A DNA stretch of 19,626 bases from Thalassiosira profunda. Taxonomy: Eukaryota; Bacillariophyta; Thalassiosirophyceae; Thalassiosirales; Thalassiosiraceae. The translations under genes were made by a program, and so were the position numbers. Below the pieces are notes generated by a model. The model was not told the DNA's origin. It saw only the letters and a program-made list of their open reading frames with translations, and made no database searches. The DNA lies in the NCBI GenBank assembly GCA_036939355.1, contig JALLAP010000910.1, positions 1 through 19,626 of the forward strand. The letters run 5' to 3'. This document shows positions 15,863 through 19,626 of the stretch, in pieces; within the stretch, counting starts at the first letter, position 1; each line of letters starts with the position of its first letter.

Positions 15863-16933
15863 CTATTCCCATTTGATGCAAACCTGCTTGTGCCCCGCCA
15901 CCACCTTCCAGTGCCGTCTCTGGCAGTCCTTGCTGCAATACCACGCTGCGCGGCACCTCGAGCATCGCAGTAATGCTTTCTCAGGAGGCGCTTCCTTGTT
16001 GCATCTGAAGCACATGCTGCTTGCCACCTCCTCAATTTGTCTCAAGTTTGATATGGAATCCTGATCTTCCTTCTCAGCTGCCCGACGAACCCAGTGCACT
16101 CCCTTCGTGAAATTGGGTTTGCTTACGATCATCATGTCTGGTTCTGGACAGCACATAAAGCGCCCCAGCAAGCCCATAGACGCCGCATCTCCTCTCTCCG
16201 CGGCTGGTGTCAATACGCGAATTGCCTCTTCTGAGGATCTTCGGAGTCCATGTTTGCCTTCGTAGTAATCTACGCCCAGATTGTAGCATGGAGGATCGTA
16301 GCCTTTCGATGCCGATCCTCTCATGTGTTGCAGGTATTCAGTATCGTTGCCTTCCTCTCTCAACATCAACGCAAGATTGCATTCAGCCTTTGCGTGACCC
16401 TCTTCAGTCGCGGCCAGTAGCCATCGCTTTGCTTCAGTTGTCAAATTTGGCAAACCATCCAATCCATATCGATACTTCAGCCCAACCTCGTACTGGCAAA
16501 TTGGATCTCCCATTTCAGCGCCAAGCCGCAATATTTCGATACCCCTTCCCACGTTCATATCCACTCCTCCATCCCCATCAACGAAGTGCCTCCCTAACAT
16601 CCAATACAATGTGAGTGGCAGCTCGCCCTTCTCAAACCTGGCCAACATCACCCTCCATAGTTCATCATCACTTGTGGGTTTTGGGGTTCGGCAAAGCAGG
16701 CAAGTCGTGTCGAGTTGCTCTTCCTGCCTGCCATACGATCCGCTGTCCCGTGCCCTGGCCACATATTCGCCCTGCTTGTGACTGCAGTTTTTGCACACCG
16801 CATTGCCACAGCAGGCTGTCCACATCCGACGCTCAATGTCCCAAAAGGGCGGCAGTGGCTCCTGGCAGATCGGGCACTCGTCCTCCACATCGCCTCGGCC
16901 TCGGGCGGCCGCGGCTGCGCCCGATTCTGACAT
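15863..16933 (-). CDS. RING-Sel1-MYND protein, copy 6 (356 aa)
   Basis: RING-like finger beginning CPICQEPLPPFWD (Gln replaces the usual Leu), then CCGNAVCKNC and CLLCRT, in which Leu replaces the Pro of the last CPxC pair. About five Sel1 repeats follow (AATEEGHAKAECNLAL and similar) and then a MYND finger (CFRCNKEAPPE, CSRCRAAWYCSKDCQRRHW, GHKQVC) ending CIKWE. ATG 16933 gives the family start MSESG; the upstream open frame to 17011 begins with TTG. It lacks the GTGCACC palindrome seen before copies 2, 4 and 5. Its 3' flank, ATAGCTGAG, is shared with copy 2. It is convergent with the ankyrin/BTB gene. The TIR element begins about 115 bp beyond its start, so the element sits in its promoter region. 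Confidence 0.88.
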   Translation of the reverse strand: MSESGAAAAARGRGDVEDECPICQEPLPPFWDIERRMWTACCGNAVCKNCSHKQGEYVARARDSGSYGRQEEQLDTTCLLCRTPKPTSDDELWRVMLARFEKGELPLTLYWMLGRHFVDGDGGVDMNVGRGIEILRLGAEMGDPICQYEVGLKYRYGLDGLPNLTTEAKRWLLAATEEGHAKAECNLALMLREEGNDTEYLQHMRGSASKGYDPPCYNLGVDYYEGKHGLRRSSEEAIRVLTPAAERGDAASMGLLGRFMCCPEPDMMIVSKPNFTKGVHWVRRAAEKEDQDSISNLRQIEEVASSMCFRCNKEAPPEKALLRCSRCRAAWYCSKDCQRRHWKVVAGHKQVCIKWE

Positions 16934-17047
16934 GCTGATGACTGATCGGGCACAATAAAGAATAGCCGCCTTTGAGCCAAACTTCACTAGAGAGGGTGCT
17001 CGACGCCTCAATATGGTACGGATAAGAGGCGAGAGCGGCCGCGCAAG

Positions 17048-17074
17048 CTAGTCACGTGAATAAATCGGAGCCAC
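17048..17074 (+). repeat. Left terminal inverted repeat
   Basis: It starts CTAGTCACGTG, contains the palindrome CACGTG and differs from the right copy at two positions (C for T, A for G). Its outermost CTAG supplies a TAG stop to any frame reading outward. Confidence 0.85.
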
Positions 17075-17213
17075 GCTCAAATTGGAGCCAGACCCTCTCG
17101 AAAAAAAGAGACGGGGAAACAAAATCCGACATGTCCAGCCCTCCGGTAGCCGCCACTCTAACCTAGCTAGCGACGTCGCCGCCCCACCATAGGCCATAAT
17201 ATCGCAGGACCAC

Positions 17214-17234
17214 CTCGGCGGCGACCCCGCCGAG
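17214..17234. repeat. Hairpin, 8-bp perfect stem
   Basis: CTCGGCGG, five-base loop CGACC, CCGCCGAG. It lies inside the TIR element. Confidence 0.8.
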
Positions 17235-17348
17235 GGGCGCACGCGCCGATTAGGGGTCGGGGAGGGCGTTGGGCGACGCCGCTGACGATCTCCCCACGAT
17301 ATGTGATGGGCAGCGTCATCGCGAGGCCCTGACCTCCCTCCAACGTAT

Positions 17349-17406
17349 TTGGCGCGCAGATTCAAACGCGGCGGTTTGAATTGCGCGCCAACGGTCATGC
17401 CGTTGG
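17349..17406. repeat. Two overlapping, mutually exclusive hairpins
   Basis: Hairpin 1 (17349-17391): TTGGCGCGCA, then ATTCAAAC after a one-base bulge, pairs with GTTTGAAT and TGCGCGCCAA. Hairpin 2 (17388-17406): CCAACGG, loop TCATG, CCGTTGG. The four bases CCAA at 17388-17391 belong to both stems, so in RNA only one could form completely. The pair lies 70 bp upstream of the ATG of the 220-aa ORF, and the loop of hairpin 2 contains an upstream ATG. TTGGCGCG also resembles an E2F-type DNA site. Confidence 0.75.
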
Positions 17407-17475
17407 CGTTCACGGCCGCCTCGATGGCCGGCTCATATTTTTTATGGAGCGGCGGCCCTGTGGCGGAGCGGAACC

Positions 17476-18138
17476 ATGACGGGAGCTGCTGCCACGAGGG
17501 CGATGCCCTCCGCGGGGTATCACGTCAAGAACCCCGATGACAACAAGAAGTCCCGGCGCCTCCTCGACACCTTCGCCGTCGTCGACGCCGCCGCGCGCGC
17601 GCTGGAGGACATCTCCACCAAATACGACGACGACCTCCCTGAGAAGTGCGCCGCTGATATGCAATTGGTGGCCGATGTGTTGCAGCAGGTGCACAAGGCA
17701 GGACGCCAGCAGACGGCGGCCCTCAGCCCGGTCCCCTACCTTCTCTCGTGTTACGACAAGTCGACGGCCGCGCAGCGCAAGGTGGACGCCAAACGTGGGG
17801 TGCACCCCGGAAAATATCACGGGTCGGAATCGCTGTGGCAAGTGAAACGATACGGCCGGGATACCGGAGGGGGGACGACGCCGGCCGCCCCGGATCGAGA
17901 TGGAGAGAATGCGGTAGAAACGCCACGTGCGGCGAAGAAACCGAGGCGGTCAGAGCGCATAGTCACCCCCGAGGGCAACGAATCGTTTGGGGAGCCACCG
18001 AATGAGTCCGGGAAATGGACCAAAACAACTCTCTTCACTGCCATCACCAAGTTGAGAGGAACGGGGCGGACGAAGGAGTTCGTGGAGCCATCGTTCTCGA
18101 GCCGGATGGCCGCCAGCAGCCGCCTTCCCAATCACTGA
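17476..18138 (+). CDS. Hypothetical protein inside the TIR element (220 aa)
   Basis: I do not recognise this ORF. It begins at a real ATG. The N-terminal half is moderately helical and charged (SRRLLDTFAVVDAAARALED). A central stretch has KRGVHPGKYHGSESLW. A basic cluster AAKKPRRSERI near residue 155 could be a nuclear signal. The C-terminal third is Ser/Thr/Gly-rich. There is no transposase, integrase or zinc-finger motif, no signal peptide and no membrane segment. It is the longest ATG-initiated frame in the element and may be the element's own gene, a captured host fragment or a chance frame in GC-rich DNA. Confidence 0.45.
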   Translation: MTGAAATRAMPSAGYHVKNPDDNKKSRRLLDTFAVVDAAARALEDISTKYDDDLPEKCAADMQLVADVLQQVHKAGRQQTAALSPVPYLLSCYDKSTAAQRKVDAKRGVHPGKYHGSESLWQVKRYGRDTGGGTTPAAPDRDGENAVETPRAAKKPRRSERIVTPEGNESFGEPPNESGKWTKTTLFTAITKLRGTGRTKEFVEPSFSSRMAASSRLPNH

Positions 18139-18315
18139 CACGTGATGTGTGCGCCCTCGCGATGGAGTGGATGGGGCGCTCCGCGGCCGCCCACAGAGGC
18201 GACAGGCGGCCTCGCCAATAGAAAGCGGCCTTGCCGCCTCTTCCTGCAGAAGTACTAACCACACTTGGGGTCGTGCCGCCCTTGGATTGCGTTGGTTTGC
18301 TTGCGCAGAGGTGAA

Positions 18316-18337
18316 GCGAGGCGATAGATTGCCTCGC
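18316..18337. repeat. Hairpin, 7-bp perfect stem
   Basis: GCGAGGC, eight-base loop GATAGATT, GCCTCGC. It is inside the right part of the TIR element. GAAG before and CTTC after can add pairing with an internal bulge. Another AGGCGGC/GCCGCCT pair lies near 18205-18240. Confidence 0.7.
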
Positions 18338-18385
18338 CGGCGCTTCTTCTCGGCAAAAAAAAGAGAAAAGAGAGGAGCCAGCGCG

Positions 18386-18412
18386 GTGGCCCCAATTTAT
18401 TCACGTGACTAG
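18386..18412 (-). repeat. Right terminal inverted repeat
   Basis: It ends ATTTATTCACGTGACTAG, the reverse complement of the left end. CAAG follows at 18413-18416. Confidence 0.85.
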
Positions 18413-18724
18413 CAAGGGCCCAGGTTTGAGGAAAGCCTGGCGGGGGCCCTACGCTCGGCCCTCAGACTTGACCCGGCACCAAACTGTCGCATGTCACTTG
18501 AATCTACTAAATAACTATTCCTACGTACGTAGGGCCCATCTTCTTGGCGTCTTGGATCTTGGACGAGCAAGACCCCGCGCCGCCCGCCCAACTTTTGTCG
18601 GCGCTCGCTCGGGCGCAGCAGTTTGTCCCCGCGAGGTGTGGTGGGCCGGTTCATCACTCACGCAGAGTAATCACATACACATGTTTGCTTCGTCTCTATC
18701 TCAACGGTGCATAAATCGAAGGTG
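18413..18724. other. Intergenic region before the last gene
   Basis: It contains no gene I can support. It holds GGGCCCAGG...CCTGG...GGGCCC (about 18417-18450), which can fold, and the 14-bp palindrome CCTACGTACGTAGG at 18520-18533. CATAAATCG just before the first ATG is AT-rich, but I would not name it a TATA box. Confidence 0.4.
18520..18533. repeat. 14-bp palindrome CCTACGTACGTAGG
   Basis: It is self-complementary throughout. It shares CCTACGTACGTA with the arms of the 40-nt palindrome at 2869-2908 and part of its core with 5890-5905. Confidence 0.8.
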
Positions 18725-19626
18725 ATGTGGCGAGAGGCATTTTCATTTGCAAATCGCGACGATACGATGCAGAATCCATTTGCAAACCGCGAGAGCGCCG
18801 ACCGGCCGCGGTCCCAGTCGCCCCAGGGCGCCCCGGGCCTCGACGCCACGAGCCGGACCGCGAACCGGTCGGCCCGGTCGCTCGTCGCCGCTTCCAATAT
18901 GGCCGTCAAGAACGACGACGGCGCGGAGCCTCGCCTTCCGGCGTCCGACGAGACCGCCTCGCTGACCCTCAGCTTCAACGACGTCGACTTGAGCCTGCGC
19001 ACTTTGACGGATCACAGCCTGCGCAGTTTGGTTGACGACAGCCTGCGCAGCTCCGATGCGATTTCCGCGCCTCTCGGCGCCGCTCCTTCCTTGCTCCGAA
19101 TGCAGCTGGGCGACGATACGACGCAAAAGGATGAGCCAGCTACCAATCTTCCCCGACGGCGCCGGCAAAGAGGCATGGTGCAGGACATCGACAAGAGCCT
19201 CCTCAACCAGGAGGAGAACGAGCTGCAACACTTGGAGGGCCTCAACGCCTTCCACGACCGCCTCGCCTCCAGCCAGGACGGACTCGACGCGAGCAAAAAA
19301 GGAAAAATCGCCCGGCTCATCGACCTGCACACCACGCGCTTCCGGAAGAACACCCTCGGTCAAAAGTCCGATCAATACGATCACGAATTCCTCCGAATGG
19401 ATCCGGACGCCCGCCTCTCCGAGTTCGAGGAATTGGAACGCCAAAAGAACGAGGCTCGTCGTCCGTCGCGGCGGTATCGCCCCACGGTCATGAAGATCAA
19501 CGCGATGCACCAAAAACATACGCTGCGGAAGGCGCTGAGCATCGCGAGCAAGACGCCGGAGAGGGAGTGGTTGGAGAGCTTTTACCACAGCGATCCGCGG
19601 TGGCAGATTCGCAAGTTCTTCGACGA
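18725..19626 (+). CDS. Unrecognised charged protein, 3' end beyond the window (at least 300 aa)
   Basis: The frame is open from ATG 18725 to the window end with no stop. A second in-frame ATG at 18767 is equally possible; the region between repeats the CATTTGCAAA-CGCGA sequence found just after it. Residues 1-75 are Ser/Arg/Ala-rich and probably disordered. An 8-residue motif (SLRTLTDH, SLRSLVDD, SLRS) follows, encoded by a 24-bp repeat. The rest is strongly charged and helical, with RRRRQRG, a LLNQEENELQHLEGL segment that may form a coil, and NAMHQKHTLRKALSIASK before the edge. I see no membrane segment or catalytic motif in the visible part, so a long N-terminal cytosolic region of a larger protein is possible. 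Confidence 0.7.
   Translation, partial: MWREAFSFANRDDTMQNPFANRESADRPRSQSPQGAPGLDATSRTANRSARSLVAASNMAVKNDDGAEPRLPASDETASLTLSFNDVDLSLRTLTDHSLRSLVDDSLRSSDAISAPLGAAPSLLRMQLGDDTTQKDEPATNLPRRRRQRGMVQDIDKSLLNQEENELQHLEGLNAFHDRLASSQDGLDASKKGKIARLIDLHTTRFRKNTLGQKSDQYDHEFLRMDPDARLSEFEELERQKNEARRPSRRYRPTVMKINAMHQKHTLRKALSIASKTPEREWLESFYHSDPRWQIRKFFD
18992..19060 (+). repeat. 24-bp coding tandem repeat, about 2.5 units
   Basis: AGCCTGCGCA begins at 18992, 19016 and 19040. Each full unit encodes Ser-Leu-Arg plus five residues, keeping the frame of the terminal gene. Confidence 0.8.

Larger units (their letters stand above)
17048..18412. mobile_element. DNA element with 27-bp terminal inverted repeats and 4-bp target duplication
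   Basis: The left end reads CTAGTCACGTGAATAAAT at 17048-17065 and continues to GCCAC (17074). The right end (18386-18412) is its reverse complement, 25 of 27 bases identical. Immediately outside both ends lies CAAG (17044-17047 and 18413-18416), a likely target-site duplication. The interior is GC-rich and holds several perfect hairpins, an A-rich tract near each end and a 220-aa ORF. I find no transposase motif, so it is probably non-autonomous or of an unrecognised class. The 4-bp duplication does not by itself assign a superfamily. Confidence 0.8.

Noticed and set aside
16934..17011. N-terminal extension of copy 6
   Set aside because: It begins at TTG. The ATG at 16933 matches the family start.
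17048..17413. 121-codon minus-strand frame ending at the left TIR
   Set aside because: It is created by the TIR and hairpin-rich GC DNA. It is kept only as part of the observation on shared C-terminal codons.

Overview
The window looks like nuclear DNA of a unicellular eukaryotic alga. A marine centric diatom of the Thalassiosira type is my best guess, though no rRNA or plastid marker proves it. Genes lie on both strands with short gaps. Most are intronless. One gene carries three compact GT-AG introns of 97, 66 and 68 nt. All three stop codons are used. The most typical content is a family of RING-Sel1-MYND proteins present in six intact copies, which is the kind of lineage-specific expansion I associate with diatoms (inference from memory, not a search).

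Layout. 20-2677 (-) encodes a mitochondrial-type FAD-dependent dimethylglycine/sarcosine dehydrogenase. 3143-4210 (+) is RING-Sel1-MYND copy 1. It is followed at once by a broken, inverted copy of the dehydrogenase 3' end (4217-4537, +). Copy 2 is 4567-5640 (-). The gap after it contains a degraded copy of the first codons of the ankyrin/BTB gene found further right (about 5968-6028). Copy 3 is 6310-7344 (+). 7388-8866 (-) encodes a protein whose motif order matches the catalytic core of class II (edema factor/ExoY/CyaA-type) nucleotidyl cyclases. It has no ATG at the expected N-terminus. Copies 4 and 5 (9127-10191 and 10243-11307, +) are a head-to-tail tandem pair only 51 bp apart. A short coding-like relic follows at 11331-11519. 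11569-15813 (+) is a four-exon gene for a 1337-residue ankyrin-repeat/BTB protein. Copy 6 is 15863-16933 (-). 17048-18412 is a 1365-bp element with 27-bp terminal inverted repeats and a 4-bp target duplication. It is rich in hairpins and holds one 220-aa ORF of unknown function. The last gene (18725 to the window end, +) is an unrecognised, charged protein cut off by the window edge.

How the parts relate. The six RING-Sel1-MYND genes are probably adaptor or ubiquitin-related proteins, and nothing here shows their target. They are interleaved with unrelated genes and bordered by fragments of those genes, so the locus seems to have been rearranged repeatedly by segmental duplication. Copies 2, 4 and 5 share a perfect palindrome at a fixed distance from the ATG, which suggests common descent of the upstream region and perhaps common control. 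The observations I rate highest are the eukaryotic cyclase-toxin-like gene, the shared palindrome, the two gene relics and the new-looking TIR element.
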